Source: Nocardioides sp. L-11A (GTDB lineage Bacteria > Actinomycetota > Actinomycetes > Propionibacteriales > Nocardioidaceae). From it: 64,000 nt of DNA. The position numbers were made by a program, and so were the translations under genes. The notes beneath the pieces were generated by a model, which was not told where the DNA came from, made no database searches, and saw only the letters and a list, made by a program, of their open reading frames with translations. This document shows, in pieces, positions 35,167 through 44,225 of the stretch (position 1 is the first letter of the stretch; each line of letters begins with the position of its first letter). The stretch is taken from assembly GCA_029961745.1 (NCBI GenBank), contig CP124680.1, forward strand, positions 2,976,001-3,040,000, read 5' to 3'.

Positions 35167-36597
35167 TCAGGCGGCGTAGGCCGCTCCGAGCACGACCGCC
35201 TGCTCGGCGAGCAGGTGGTATTCGGTCTGAGTGAGAGCGGTCGTGCCGGTGCCGGTGACGAGCCGGTACAGGCCGTGGGGCGTGCCCCAGACCCACCGGT
35301 CCGGCCCGAGCTGGAACACCGAGTAGCCGAGGTGGGTCTTGGCCCGATGGTGATGGCGTGCCAGCGGGGTGTCGTTGTGGTCGCCGGTCTGGCCGGGCGG
35401 ACCATGGCTGTCGTAGGGCACGGTGTGGTCGTGGTCGGGTGGGCGACCGTGTCGGGTGAAGAGTCCGGTGGCGTGGGGGAACCTGTCGCCCAGGGCACGC
35501 AGCTCGGTGCGCCGTCTGACGTCGGTGGGGTGCTCGTAGCCGTTGACCGAGCGACCCGCATGGAGGTCGACGACCGGGGTGATCGTCACCGTCGCGTGGC
35601 GGGCGAGCAGGTCGCGGACCTGGTCGAGCAGTCGCGGACCGAGCCGCTCGACTCGGGCCACCGGACCGAGGTCGCCCTCACTGTCGTGGCCGAGATGGAT
35701 GACGATCTCCGCGGCCGCCGCATGCTGCGCCGAGGCGTCGGGCCGCTCGCCCTCCTCGGTCGATGCGTCCTCGACGGCGCGGAGGAACGCCAGGACCGCG
35801 GCGGGGTCGGCGAGCATCGCGAACGCCTCGGCCCGCCAGTGATCCATGCCGGGCGACTCGTCGCCTTCGGGTACGTCGGGAGCGTGCGCGGCCAGCGCGA
35901 CCGCGAGGTCCTCGACCATCCGGGCATGAGCGAGAGCATCGGCCTCGTCGATACGAGCGAACACCGCGGCGACACCTGCGGTGTCGTTGCCGGTGTTGTC
36001 GTCCTCGTCGACCTGCGAGCCCGGGCGGGGCTGGGGGTACCAGACGCCCTTAGTGTCCCGGTTGGTCTTGACCCGTGCGGCATGGGCGGCGGGGTCGGCT
36101 TCGATGACCTTGGCCTCGGCGACCGCGACGATCCGTGCGGGTGCTTCGTCCAACGTGGCCGCGACCGCCGTGTCGACGACCGAGGCCCGGTCGCGGTCGA
36201 GCCTGCGCGACATCCGGGCGACCCGGCGCACCACCCACACCTCACAGCGACCGGCCCGGACTCCGGCCCACACCGCCGGGAGGCGGTGACGCAGATCGAG
36301 GGCGTCGGCCAGCGCGTTGCGGGTGGCCAGCACGCCCTCGTGGCGCGCGATCGCCATCTCGACCAATGCGAGGTCCGCGACCTGCGGAGTCCCCTCACCG
36401 CCGAGGGTGACCAGACGGGGGCCGCCGCACCGGACCGGGACCGCACCTGGCTCGGCCTGGGGATCCCCGGCATGCAGGTCGGCCCAGGCCAACACCAGCT
36501 CCAGCTTGCGGACCTCAAGGAGCCGACCATCCCGGACCCCGACCTGCGCCGCATGGAGCAACTGCTCCGCCGTGGCGTCCGCGAGGTCCGAGATCAT
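35167..36597 (-). CDS. HNH endonuclease-like DUF222 (13E12 repeat) protein
   Basis: 476 residues. The N-terminal DUF222 region (about 1-300) includes LVEMAIARHEGVLATRNALA. A C-terminal HNH-like segment carries HDHTVPYDSHGPPGQTGDHN and LARHHHRAKTHLGY (His-His/Asn pattern). The Cys pairs often found around such HNH modules are absent. These proteins are abundant in actinobacterial genomes, often in multiple copies, and are linked to mobile DNA. Activity is not established. Confidence 0.88.
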   Translation of the reverse strand: MISDLADATAEQLLHAAQVGVRDGRLLEVRKLELVLAWADLHAGDPQAEPGAVPVRCGGPRLVTLGGEGTPQVADLALVEMAIARHEGVLATRNALADALDLRHRLPAVWAGVRAGRCEVWVVRRVARMSRRLDRDRASVVDTAVAATLDEAPARIVAVAEAKVIEADPAAHAARVKTNRDTKGVWYPQPRPGSQVDEDDNTGNDTAGVAAVFARIDEADALAHARMVEDLAVALAAHAPDVPEGDESPGMDHWRAEAFAMLADPAAVLAFLRAVEDASTEEGERPDASAQHAAAAEIVIHLGHDSEGDLGPVARVERLGPRLLDQVRDLLARHATVTITPVVDLHAGRSVNGYEHPTDVRRRTELRALGDRFPHATGLFTRHGRPPDHDHTVPYDSHGPPGQTGDHNDTPLARHHHRAKTHLGYSVFQLGPDRWVWGTPHGLYRLVTGTGTTALTQTEYHLLAEQAVVLGAAYAA

Positions 36598-36690
36598 GCC
36601 CCGATTCTACCCGAACACCCGTTCGAACACCCCGGTTCTCCACAGTGCTGATCTGAGGGCTGCTCGAACGGCCGCGCGCGGGACCTGCCG

Positions 36691-37074
36691 TCAGCCCTCG
36701 GCGACGTAGCCGTGGGTGACCGCCTCGACGTTGTTGCCGTCGAGATCGCGGACGAAGACGCCGTAGTACCCGGGGTGGTACTCCGGGAACGGACGCGGCG
36801 CGTGCAGCACCTCGGCGCCGGCGGCGACCGCGGCGTCGTGGAAGGCGTGAATGGCGGCGACGTCGGCGGCCTTGAACGCGACGTGGACCTCGCGCTGGGC
36901 CTCCGGCATGTCGTCGTAGGTGCTCAGCCAGAACGCGGGGTCGCCCTCGACGCCGTAGCCGCAGGCCACACCGAAATCCATGACCCGCGCATAGCCGAGC
37001 GGGGCGAGGACGGAGTCGTAGAAGGACTTGGACGCTTCGAGGTCGGCGCAGTTGATGCCGAGGTGATCGATCAT
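36691..37074 (-). CDS. VOC-family (glyoxalase/dioxygenase fold) protein
   Basis: 127 residues forming one VOC module pair: MIDHLGINCADLEASKSFYD at the start, VHVAFKAADVAAIHAFHDAA in the centre, and VFVRDLDGNNVEAVTHGYVA at the end with the metal-ligand-like N-V-E. The ATG at 37074 gives the canonical VOC N-terminus; a GTG two codons earlier is possible. The substrate is not predictable. Confidence 0.87.
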   Translation of the reverse strand: MIDHLGINCADLEASKSFYDSVLAPLGYARVMDFGVACGYGVEGDPAFWLSTYDDMPEAQREVHVAFKAADVAAIHAFHDAAVAAGAEVLHAPRPFPEYHPGYYGVFVRDLDGNNVEAVTHGYVAEG

Positions 37075-37151
37075 GGACACATCGAAGCACCGGCCTCCGA
37101 CAGCGCTCGCGTGCCACTCAGGACGGACCCCTCCCGGCCGATGGGGAGACC

Positions 37152-37808
37152 ATGCGGCAGACGGCACGTGAGGTGCATCCCGGCGTGCTGCAGCCCGTCG
37201 CCCTCACCCTGCGGCCCACCACCGGCGGCCCGACGGCCGTGTCGACCAAGGTGCTCGATCTGGAACCCCAGCCCGACGGCTCGACCCGGCTCGTCGTCGC
37301 GCCGCCGGCCGGCCTGGACCCACGCGAGCACCACCTCGACGGCACGGTGGCCTGGACGTACCCGCTCGGGCGGATGGAGTGCCCGGTGACCACGCGCCCG
37401 GCGCGCCGTGCGTACGGCGACGTCTGGTTGTTGTGCCCCAGCGCTCCGGCGACCCGGCTCCAGCAGCGGGCGTACTTCCGCGCACGCGTGGCCGTCCCGG
37501 TGCTCCTCCGCTGGGAGAGGCAGGAGGCCGAGGAGCCGACCGAGCTGCCCGGCGTCGTCCTCGACCTCAGCGAGGGTGGCCTGCTGGCCACCGTCCGCAC
37601 CCCGCCGCCGCCGGTCGGCAGCCCGGTCGAGGCGACGGTCCGCATCGACGGCGACGACCTCGTCCAGCCGGCCGCCGTCGTGCGGCACGTCCGCTTCGCG
37701 AGCGGCGGGCTCGGCGTCGCCGTCGCGTTCGCGGACCCGACCGTGCACGGCGACCGGATCCGGCGGCTGGCGTTCGAGACCGAGCGGCGCCGACGTCACC
37801 GCGGCTAG
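37152..37808 (+). CDS. PilZ-domain protein (YcgR-like), probable c-di-GMP receptor
   Basis: 218 residues. The C-terminal PilZ domain (about 100-215) shows RAYFRARVAVPVLLRW (the R-x3-R arm) and VLDLSEGGLLATVRTP (the D/N-x-S-x-x-G motif), the two c-di-GMP contacts. The N-terminal half resembles the YcgR flagellar-brake domain. No flagellar or cyclase gene is nearby, so the output is unknown. It is convergent with fadA6 (16 nt gap). Confidence 0.87.
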   Translation: MRQTAREVHPGVLQPVALTLRPTTGGPTAVSTKVLDLEPQPDGSTRLVVAPPAGLDPREHHLDGTVAWTYPLGRMECPVTTRPARRAYGDVWLLCPSAPATRLQQRAYFRARVAVPVLLRWERQEAEEPTELPGVVLDLSEGGLLATVRTPPPPVGSPVEATVRIDGDDLVQPAAVVRHVRFASGGLGVAVAFADPTVHGDRIRRLAFETERRRRHRG

Positions 37809-37824
37809 GTACAGCTAACTCAGG

Positions 37825-38988
37825 TCAGAGCCGCTCGATGATCGTCACGTTCGCCTGCCCACCGCCCTCGCACATGGTCTGCAGCCCGTAGCGCCCGCCC
37901 GTGCGCTCCAGCTCGCTGAGCAGGGTGGTCATCAGCCGGGCGCCGGTCGCGCCGATCGGATGACCCAGCGCGATGCCGCCGCCGTTGACGTTGACCTTCT
38001 CGTGCGGCGCGCCGATCTCCTTCATCCACGCGAGCGCGACGGAGGCGAACGCCTCGTTGCACTCGAAGACGTCGATGTCGTCGATGGTCATGCCGGCCTT
38101 CGCCAGCGCGTGCTTCGTCGCGGGGATCGGGCCGGTCAGCATCCACACCGGGTCGTCGCCGCGGACCGAGAGGTGCACGATCCGGGCCCGCGGCGTGAGC
38201 CCGTGCTCGCGCACCGCCTGCTCGGAGGCGACCAGGATCGCGGCCGAGCCGTCGCAGATCTGCGAGGCGACGCCGGCGGTGATCCGCCCGCCCGGGGCGA
38301 GCGGCTCGAGGCCGGCCATCTTCTCGAGCGAGGTGTCGCGCGGGCACTGGTCGGTGTCGACGACGGTGCCGTCCTCGAGGACGTACGGCGCGATCTCGGC
38401 TCGGAACCTCCCGGCGTCGATAGCGGCCCGGGCGCGCTCGTGCGACGCCAGGGCGAAGCGCTCCATGTCCTCGCGCGAGATGTCCCACTTCTCCGCGATC
38501 ATCTCGGCGGAGCGGAACTGGCTGACCTCCTGGTCGCCGTACCTCTTCAGCCAGCCCGGCGACTCGGCGAACGGCGTGGAGAAGCCGTACTGCTGGCCCA
38601 CCAGCATCGCCGCGGAGATCGGGATCGCGCTCATGTTCTGCACGCCGCCCGCGACCACCAGGTCCTGGGTGCCGGACATGACGCCCTGCGCGGCGAAGTG
38701 CACGGCCTGCTGCGAGGAGCCGCACTGGCGGTCGATCGTGACGCCGGGGACGTGGTCGGGCAGGCCCGCGACCAGCCACGCCGTCCGGGCGATGTCGCCG
38801 GCCTGCGAGCCGATGGTGTCGCAGCAGCCGAGGATCACGTCGTCCACGGCGCCGGCGTCGATCCCGGTGCGCTCGACGAGCGCACCGAGGGAGTGGGCGG
38901 CCAGGTCGGCGGAGTGGACGCCGGCCAGCGCGCCGCCGCGCTTGCCCACGGCGGTGCGGACCGCGTCGATGATGAAGGCCTCGGCCAT
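37825..38988 (-). CDS. fadA6: Acetyl-CoA C-acyltransferase FadA6
   Basis: 387-residue thiolase. The catalytic cysteine lies in TIDRQCGSSQQAVHFAAQGV at about residue 90. NGGGIALGHPIGATGARLMT at about 340 holds the catalytic His, and MCEGGGQANVTIIERL is the C-terminal Cys loop. By context it is FadA6, which performs a thiolytic cleavage in HIP degradation. It is the third gene of fadE30-ipdF-fadA6, 28 nt after ipdF, with an AGGAG-type Shine-Dalgarno before the ATG. Confidence 0.92.
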   Translation of the reverse strand: MAEAFIIDAVRTAVGKRGGALAGVHSADLAAHSLGALVERTGIDAGAVDDVILGCCDTIGSQAGDIARTAWLVAGLPDHVPGVTIDRQCGSSQQAVHFAAQGVMSGTQDLVVAGGVQNMSAIPISAAMLVGQQYGFSTPFAESPGWLKRYGDQEVSQFRSAEMIAEKWDISREDMERFALASHERARAAIDAGRFRAEIAPYVLEDGTVVDTDQCPRDTSLEKMAGLEPLAPGGRITAGVASQICDGSAAILVASEQAVREHGLTPRARIVHLSVRGDDPVWMLTGPIPATKHALAKAGMTIDDIDVFECNEAFASVALAWMKEIGAPHEKVNVNGGGIALGHPIGATGARLMTTLLSELERTGGRYGLQTMCEGGGQANVTIIERL

Positions 38989-39016
38989 GACAGGTCTCCT
39001 TGTGCTGGTAGGGGGC

Positions 39017-39820
39017 TCAGGCGTGCTGGCTGCTGACGGAGATGACCTCGCCGGTGAGGTACGACGAGTAGTCGCTGGCGAGGAAGACCATCACGTTCGC
39101 GACCTCCCAGGGCGCGGCCGCGCGGCCGAACGCCTCGCGCTGCTTGAGCTCGGCGAGCAGCTCCGGCGAGGTGACCTTCTCCAGGAACGGATGCATGGCG
39201 AGGCTGGGTGAGACGGCGTTGACCCGGATGCCGTGCGGCGCGAGGTCGAGGGCGGAGCAGCGGGTGAGCGCCATGACACCGGCCTTCGCCGCGGCGTAGT
39301 GGGCCTGGCCCTCCTGGGCGCGCCAGCCGATCACGGAGGCGTTGTTGACGATGACCCCCTTCCGCCCGGACGCCGCGAACCGCTGACCGACGGCGCGGGT
39401 GACCCGCATCGTGCCGGTCAGGGTGATGTCGATGACCCGGTTCCAGGTCTCGTCGGTGACCTCGAGGATCGAGTCGGTGCCGCCGAGGCCGGCGTTGTTG
39501 ATCATCACGTCGACCCCGCCGAGCTCGTCGGCCGCGTCGAGGAGCGCCTGGACGTCCTCCTCCTTGGTCACGTCGCAGACCAGCTGGCGGACCCGCTCGG
39601 CGCCGAACTCGGCAGCCAACGCCTCCTCGGCCTCCTGCAGGCGGCGGGCGTGGGTGTCGCTGAACACGACCGCCTTCGCACCCTCCTCCAGGGCCCGTCG
39701 CACGACCGCGGCACCGATGCCCGCACCGGCGGCCGCGGTCACGACGACCACCTTGCCGCCGAGCAGGTCGTGGCCCGGGACGTAGTCGGGCGTGGGCTGC
39801 TCGGGTCGCATGGCGGTCAT
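39017..39820 (-). CDS. ipdF: IpdF, SDR acting on 5-hydroxy-HIP-CoA
   Basis: 267 residues. The modified cofactor loop TAAAGAGIGAAVVRRALEEG is near 30, NNAGLGG at about 110, and the catalytic YAAAK at about 180. It corresponds in position to Rv3559c (ipdF) of the M. tuberculosis HIP cluster, next to fadE30. IpdF interconverts the 5-hydroxy/5-oxo group of the indane acyl-CoA. The ATG at 39820 overlaps the fadE30 stop as ATGA. The in-frame extension to 39985 is antisense-like and rejected. Confidence 0.9.
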   Translation of the reverse strand: MTAMRPEQPTPDYVPGHDLLGGKVVVVTAAAGAGIGAAVVRRALEEGAKAVVFSDTHARRLQEAEEALAAEFGAERVRQLVCDVTKEEDVQALLDAADELGGVDVMINNAGLGGTDSILEVTDETWNRVIDITLTGTMRVTRAVGQRFAASGRKGVIVNNASVIGWRAQEGQAHYAAAKAGVMALTRCSALDLAPHGIRVNAVSPSLAMHPFLEKVTSPELLAELKQREAFGRAAAPWEVANVMVFLASDYSSYLTGEVISVSSQHA

Positions 39821-41022
39821 CCGCGAGGCTCCTTCGGTAGGCCGAGCACCCGCTCGGCGAGGATGTTGCGCTGGATCTCGTCGCTGCCGCCGTAGATCGT
39901 GTCGGCGCGGGAGAAGAGGAAAAGTCGCTGGTGGTCGTCGAGGTCGTACGGCGTCGCGGACTCGCGCGCGAGCATGCCCTCGCACCCGGCGACGTCCATC
40001 GCCACCTCACCCAGCGTCCGGTGCCAGCGGGCCCAGGCGAGCTTGAAGATCGAGCCCGCGCCCCCGCCGGCGGCGGAGTCCTGGCCACCGTCGACCAGCG
40101 CCAGCGCCCGCAGGGCGTAGCTGCGGATCACGGCGAGCTCGGCCTTGAGGGCGGCGAGCCGGTCGCGCACGACCGGGTCGTCGATGGCGCCGTTCTCCTT
40201 GGCCCGGGCCACGACGCTGTCGAGCTCACGGGCGAAGCCCACGGTCTGGCCGAGCGTGGAGACGCCGCGCTCGAAGCCGAGGAGACCCATCGCCACGCCC
40301 CAGCCGCGGCCGGGCTCGCCCACGACGAGGTCGCCCGCCGTCCGGGCGCCGGTGAAGAACACCTCGTTGAACTCCGAGCCGCCGGTCAGCTGCTCGATCG
40401 GGCGCACCTCGACGCCGTCCTGGCGCAGCGGCACGAGCAGGAAGGACAGGCCCTGATGGCGCTGCGAGCCCGCCTCGGTGCGGGCGACCACGAAGCACCA
40501 GTCGGACAGGTGCGCCAGCGAGGTCCACACCTTCTGCCCGTCGATCACCCACGCCCCGGTGGCGTCGTCGAGGCGAGCCCGGGTCTGGACGTTGGCGAGG
40601 TCGGAGCCGGCACCCGGCTCGGAGTAGCCCTGCGCCCACAGCTCGCGGACCGCGACGATCTCCGGCAGGAACCGCTGCTGCTGCTCGGGCGTGCCGAAAG
40701 CGATGAGGGTCGGACCGAGCAGCTGCTCGCCGAGATGGTTGACGCCGGCGGGCGCGTTCGCCCGGGCGTACTCCTCGTGGAAGATCACCTGCTGCCACAG
40801 GGAGAGCCCGCGGCCGCCGTGCTCGACCGGCCAGCCGACCGCGGTCCAGCCGTGCTCGGCGAGGTGCCGGTTCCAGGCCAGCCGCTCGTCGTGGGCCTCG
40901 TGCTCGCGGCCCGGGCCGCCCAGACCGCGCAGCGGGGCCCACTCGCCGGCGAGGTGGTCACCCAGCCACTCCCGGATCTCGGCGCGGAACGCACGGTCCT
41001 CCGGGCCCTCGGTCAGGTTCAT
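39817..41022 (-). CDS. fadE30: Acyl-CoA dehydrogenase FadE30
   Basis: 401-residue flavin acyl-CoA dehydrogenase. Markers are GYSEPGAGSDLANVQTRARL and WVIDGQKVWTS at about 130-165 (FAD/substrate region), and the C-terminal TIYGGSDEIQRNILAERVLG. FadE30 catalyses alpha,beta-desaturation of 5-hydroxy-HIP-CoA. The chosen ATG at 41022 lies 12 bp from a KstR2-type box. It is the first gene of a three-gene operon with ipdF and fadA6, diverging from fadE31. Confidence 0.92.
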   Translation of the reverse strand: MNLTEGPEDRAFRAEIREWLGDHLAGEWAPLRGLGGPGREHEAHDERLAWNRHLAEHGWTAVGWPVEHGGRGLSLWQQVIFHEEYARANAPAGVNHLGEQLLGPTLIAFGTPEQQQRFLPEIVAVRELWAQGYSEPGAGSDLANVQTRARLDDATGAWVIDGQKVWTSLAHLSDWCFVVARTEAGSQRHQGLSFLLVPLRQDGVEVRPIEQLTGGSEFNEVFFTGARTAGDLVVGEPGRGWGVAMGLLGFERGVSTLGQTVGFARELDSVVARAKENGAIDDPVVRDRLAALKAELAVIRSYALRALALVDGGQDSAAGGGAGSIFKLAWARWHRTLGEVAMDVAGCEGMLARESATPYDLDDHQRLFLFSRADTIYGGSDEIQRNILAERVLGLPKEPRG

Positions 41023-41033
41023 GGCTGGTACCC

Positions 41034-41053
41034 TACCAAGCAAATGCTTGGTT
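41034..41053. promoter_or_regulatory. KstR2-type operator (fadE30 / fadE31 divergent promoter)
   Basis: ACCAAGCA-AA-TGCTTGGT, a palindrome with perfect 8-bp arms, identical in its arms to the box at 29422. Against AnCAAGnnCTTGnT the nested 14-mer AGCAAATGCTTGGT has one mismatch (CAAA for CAAG). It lies 12 bp before fadE30 and about 70 bp before fadE31, so one site can control both operons. Confidence 0.8.
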
Positions 41054-41120
41054 AGGGCACGGCCCCCGCCTACATTTCTCCTACGCCGACCGTCACGCCG
41101 ATGAGGAAACACGAACTGAC

Positions 41121-42269
41121 ATGGATCTCCACCTGAGCGAGTCCGAGTCGGCCTTCCAGGCCGAGGCCTGGGCCTGGCTGGCCGCCAACGTGCCCGCCGA
41201 GCCGCTGCCGTCCCTCGACACCCCGGACGGCTTCCGGCTCCACCAGGAGTGGGAGGCCAGGCTCGCCGCCGCCCGCTGGTCGGTCGTGTCCTGGCCCGCG
41301 GCGTACCACGGTCGCGACGCGTCACTGGTCGAGTGGGTGGTCTTCGAGGAGGAGTACTACCGGGCCGGCGCTCCGCTGCGCGTCTCGCAGAACGGGATCT
41401 TCCTACTCGCGCCGATCATCTTCGAGCACGGCACCCCCGAGCAGCAGGACCGGTTCCTGCCCACGATGGCGACCGGTGAGCGGATCTGGGCGCAGTGCTG
41501 GAGCGAGCCCGAGGCCGGCTCCGACCTCGCCTCGCTGCGGTCCACAGCGCGCCGCGACGACGCGCGCGGCGGCTGGGTCCTCAACGGCCAGAAGATCTGG
41601 TGCTCGCGCGCGGCCCTCGCCCACTGGGGGTTCGGCCTGTTCCGCAGCGACCCGGAGGCCCAGAAGCATGCCGGGCTCACCTACTTCCTGTTCCCGCTCG
41701 ACGCCGACGGAGTCACGGTCCGCCCGATCGCGCAGCTCGACGGCGAGGCCGGCTTCGCCGAGGTCTTCTTCGACGACGTCTTCGTCCCCGACGCCGACGT
41801 GCTCGGCGCGCCCGGCGACGGCTGGCGGGTCGCGATGAGCACCGCGGGCAACGAGCGCGGCCTCTCGCTGCGCTCCCCCGGCCGCTTCACCGCCGCGGCC
41901 GACCGCCTGCTGGCGCTGTACGACGAGCGGCCCGATCCTCGCGTCGCCGACCGCGTGGTCGACGCCTGGCTCAAGGCCGAGGCCTACCGCCTGTACACGT
42001 GGGGCACGGTGACGAGGCTGCGCGAAGGCGGCGACATCGGCGCGGCCGGCTCGGTCAACAAGGTCTGGTGGAGCGAGCTCGACGTGGCTCTCCACGAGAC
42101 CGCCCTCGATCTGCTCGGTGCCGACGCCGAGCTCGCGTCGGCCTGGCTCGACGGCTACACCTTCTCGTTGTCCGGGCCGATCTACGCCGGCACCAACGAG
42201 ATCCAGCGCAACATCATCGCGGAGCGGATCCTCGGACTCCCGCGCGAGCCGAAGGGAGCCCAGCGATGA
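41121..42269 (+). CDS. fadE31: Acyl-CoA dehydrogenase FadE31
   Basis: 382 residues of the acyl-CoA dehydrogenase family. QCWSEPEAGSDLASLRSTAR and WVLNGQKIWCSRAALAHWGF lie at about 130-170. The C-terminus is SGPIYAGTNEIQRNIIAERI, with the arginine that contacts the FAD adenine. It heads fadE31-32-33, the order known from M. tuberculosis Rv3562-Rv3564. Steroid-type FadE enzymes work as heterotetramers of paired subunits, so partners are likely FadE32 or FadE33. fadD3, which precedes it in mycobacteria, is absent here. Confidence 0.88.
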   Translation: MDLHLSESESAFQAEAWAWLAANVPAEPLPSLDTPDGFRLHQEWEARLAAARWSVVSWPAAYHGRDASLVEWVVFEEEYYRAGAPLRVSQNGIFLLAPIIFEHGTPEQQDRFLPTMATGERIWAQCWSEPEAGSDLASLRSTARRDDARGGWVLNGQKIWCSRAALAHWGFGLFRSDPEAQKHAGLTYFLFPLDADGVTVRPIAQLDGEAGFAEVFFDDVFVPDADVLGAPGDGWRVAMSTAGNERGLSLRSPGRFTAAADRLLALYDERPDPRVADRVVDAWLKAEAYRLYTWGTVTRLREGGDIGAAGSVNKVWWSELDVALHETALDLLGADAELASAWLDGYTFSLSGPIYAGTNEIQRNIIAERILGLPREPKGAQR

Positions 42270-43207
42270 GGTTCGAGCTCACCACCGACCAGCAGGACTT
42301 CGCCGGGTCGCTGGAGGCGCTTCTCGCCGCCGCCGACACCGTCGCCGTCGCCCGGGCCTGGGCCGCGGGCGACCATGCGCCCGGCCTGCGGCTGTGGCAG
42401 CGTCTCGCCGACCAGGGCGTGACGGCCCTGCTCGTCCCCGAGGACGCCGACGGCATGGGCGCGACGCCGGTCGAGCTGGCGGTCGCCTTCGAGGCACTCG
42501 GCCGCCACGCCGTCCCCGGCCCCTGGGTCGAGGCCGCGGCCTATCTCGCCACCGAGCTGTCCGGCGAGGCCCGGGCCGCCGTCGCCGCGGGCCGCGTCGT
42601 GACCGTCGCCGTCCCGCCCCACACGCCCTACGCCCTCGACGCCGACGCCGCGGAGATCGTCTATCTCGCCGGCAGCGACGGCGTGCGTACGGCGAGCGCG
42701 GGCGAGCCCCGGACGTCGGTGGACCGGACCCGGCGGCTGTTCCCGGTCACCCCCGGACCGGTGCACGACACGGCCGACCGCGCCCAGGAGGCCTTCGACC
42801 TCGCCGTGCTCGCGACCTCCGCCCAGCTGCTCGGCGCCGGGGAGCGGGTGCTGGCCGACGCGGTGACCTATGTCAAGCAGCGCAAGCAGTTCGGCCGCGA
42901 GATCGGCTCCTACCAGGCGATCAAGCACAAGCTCGCCGACGTGCGGATCGCCCTCGACTTCGCCCGGCCGCTGGTGTCCGGAGCGGCACTCGACCCGACC
43001 CCTCGCGCGGTGTCCGCGGCGAAGGTCGCCTGCTCCGACGCCGCCTATCTCGCCTCGCGCACCGGGCTGCAGGTGCACGGCGCGATCGGCTACACCGAGG
43101 AGTTCGACCTGAGCATCTGGATCACCCGGATCCGGGCGCTCGTCACCGCCTGGGGCACGCCCGCCTTCCACCGGGCCCGGATCCTCGAGACGCTGCGGAG
43201 CGCCTGA
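42266..43207 (+). CDS. fadE32: Acyl-CoA dehydrogenase FadE32
   Basis: 313 residues, shorter than canonical acyl-CoA dehydrogenases, as is typical of the non-catalytic or half-site subunits of steroid FadE heterotetramers. It starts MRFELTTDQQDFAGSLEALL and contains YVKQRKQFGREIGSYQAIKH (FAD-binding arginine region) and GLQVHGAIGYTEEFDLSIWI. The ATG overlaps the fadE31 stop (ATGA); an upstream in-frame extension is antisense-like. The exact step in HIP-CoA degradation is inferred from synteny. Confidence 0.88.
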   Translation: MRFELTTDQQDFAGSLEALLAAADTVAVARAWAAGDHAPGLRLWQRLADQGVTALLVPEDADGMGATPVELAVAFEALGRHAVPGPWVEAAAYLATELSGEARAAVAAGRVVTVAVPPHTPYALDADAAEIVYLAGSDGVRTASAGEPRTSVDRTRRLFPVTPGPVHDTADRAQEAFDLAVLATSAQLLGAGERVLADAVTYVKQRKQFGREIGSYQAIKHKLADVRIALDFARPLVSGAALDPTPRAVSAAKVACSDAAYLASRTGLQVHGAIGYTEEFDLSIWITRIRALVTAWGTPAFHRARILETLRSA

Positions 43208-44199
43208 TGCACTTCGAGCTGAGCGAGGAGCAGGCCGAGCTGGCGGCGACCGTGCGCGGCCTGCTCGACAAGCGGGCCGACTCGGCCGCGGTGCGTGCGG
43301 CGTCGGTCTCGGAGACCGGCCACGACGAGGCCCTGTGGGCGATGCTGTGCGACCAGATCGGGGTCGCGGCGCTCGCCGTGCCGGAGGAGTACGACGGCGT
43401 CGGAGCGAGCTTCTTCGAGACCGCCGTGGTGCTCGAGGAGCTCGGTCGCACGCTCGCCCCGAGTCCGCTCCTGGCGACCGCCGTCGCCACCGAGGCGCTG
43501 CTCGCCGGCGGCACCGAGGAGGCGAAGGGACGACTGCTCCCCCGGCTCGCGGCCGGGGAGATCGGCACCGTGGCCCTCGACGAGGGTCCGCTCCTCGACG
43601 GCGACCGGGCCGCGGTGGTCCTCGCGGTCCGCGGCGACGACCTGGTCGAGGTGAGCGGCGCGCGTGCCACCTGGGTCGAGTCGATGGACCAGAGCATCCG
43701 GCTGGCCCGGCTGGACCTGGCCGGCGCTCAGCTCACCGCGGTCGGCGACGGCGCCGCCGCCCGGGCCCGGGCGGAGCTGGTCGGCAGCGCCGCCGCGACC
43801 GCGCTCGCGGTGGGCCTCGCCGACCGCGCCCTGCGGATGACCGTCGACTACAGCAAGGAGCGGGTGCAGTTCGGGCGTCCGATCGGCTCCTTCCAGGCGC
43901 TCAAACACCGCCTGGCCGACCTGCTGGCACGGGTCGAGATGTCCCGCTCCGCCGGGTGGGCCGCCGCCTACGCCCTGGCCGACCCGGCCTCGGACGTCGA
44001 GGAGGCCGCGTTCCTGACCCACGCCGCGGCGTCGTACGCGCTCGAGACGGCGACACTCGCGGCGAGCGAGTGCATCCAGCTGCACGGCGGCATCGCGATC
44101 ACCTGGGAGCACGACGCCCATCTGGTGTTCAAGCGGGCGCACGCACTCGGGCAGCTGTACGGCGCGCCGCACCGGCACCGGGCGGCCATCGGGCTCTGA
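43207..44199 (+). CDS. fadE33: Acyl-CoA dehydrogenase FadE33
   Basis: 330 residues. The N-terminus is MHFELSEEQAELAATVRGLL. YSKERVQFGRPIGSFQALKH at about 215 and CIQLHGGIAITWEHDAHLVF at about 290 are the family's FAD-contact and C-terminal motifs. Its start overlaps the fadE32 stop by one base (TGATG), so the three fadE genes are translationally coupled. It ends 26 nt before a convergent secreted protease gene, where this operon stops. Confidence 0.88.
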   Translation: MHFELSEEQAELAATVRGLLDKRADSAAVRAASVSETGHDEALWAMLCDQIGVAALAVPEEYDGVGASFFETAVVLEELGRTLAPSPLLATAVATEALLAGGTEEAKGRLLPRLAAGEIGTVALDEGPLLDGDRAAVVLAVRGDDLVEVSGARATWVESMDQSIRLARLDLAGAQLTAVGDGAAARARAELVGSAAATALAVGLADRALRMTVDYSKERVQFGRPIGSFQALKHRLADLLARVEMSRSAGWAAAYALADPASDVEEAAFLTHAAASYALETATLAASECIQLHGGIAITWEHDAHLVFKRAHALGQLYGAPHRHRAAIGL

Positions 44200-44225
44200 G
44201 CCTGGATGAGGGACCGATCGCCGGC

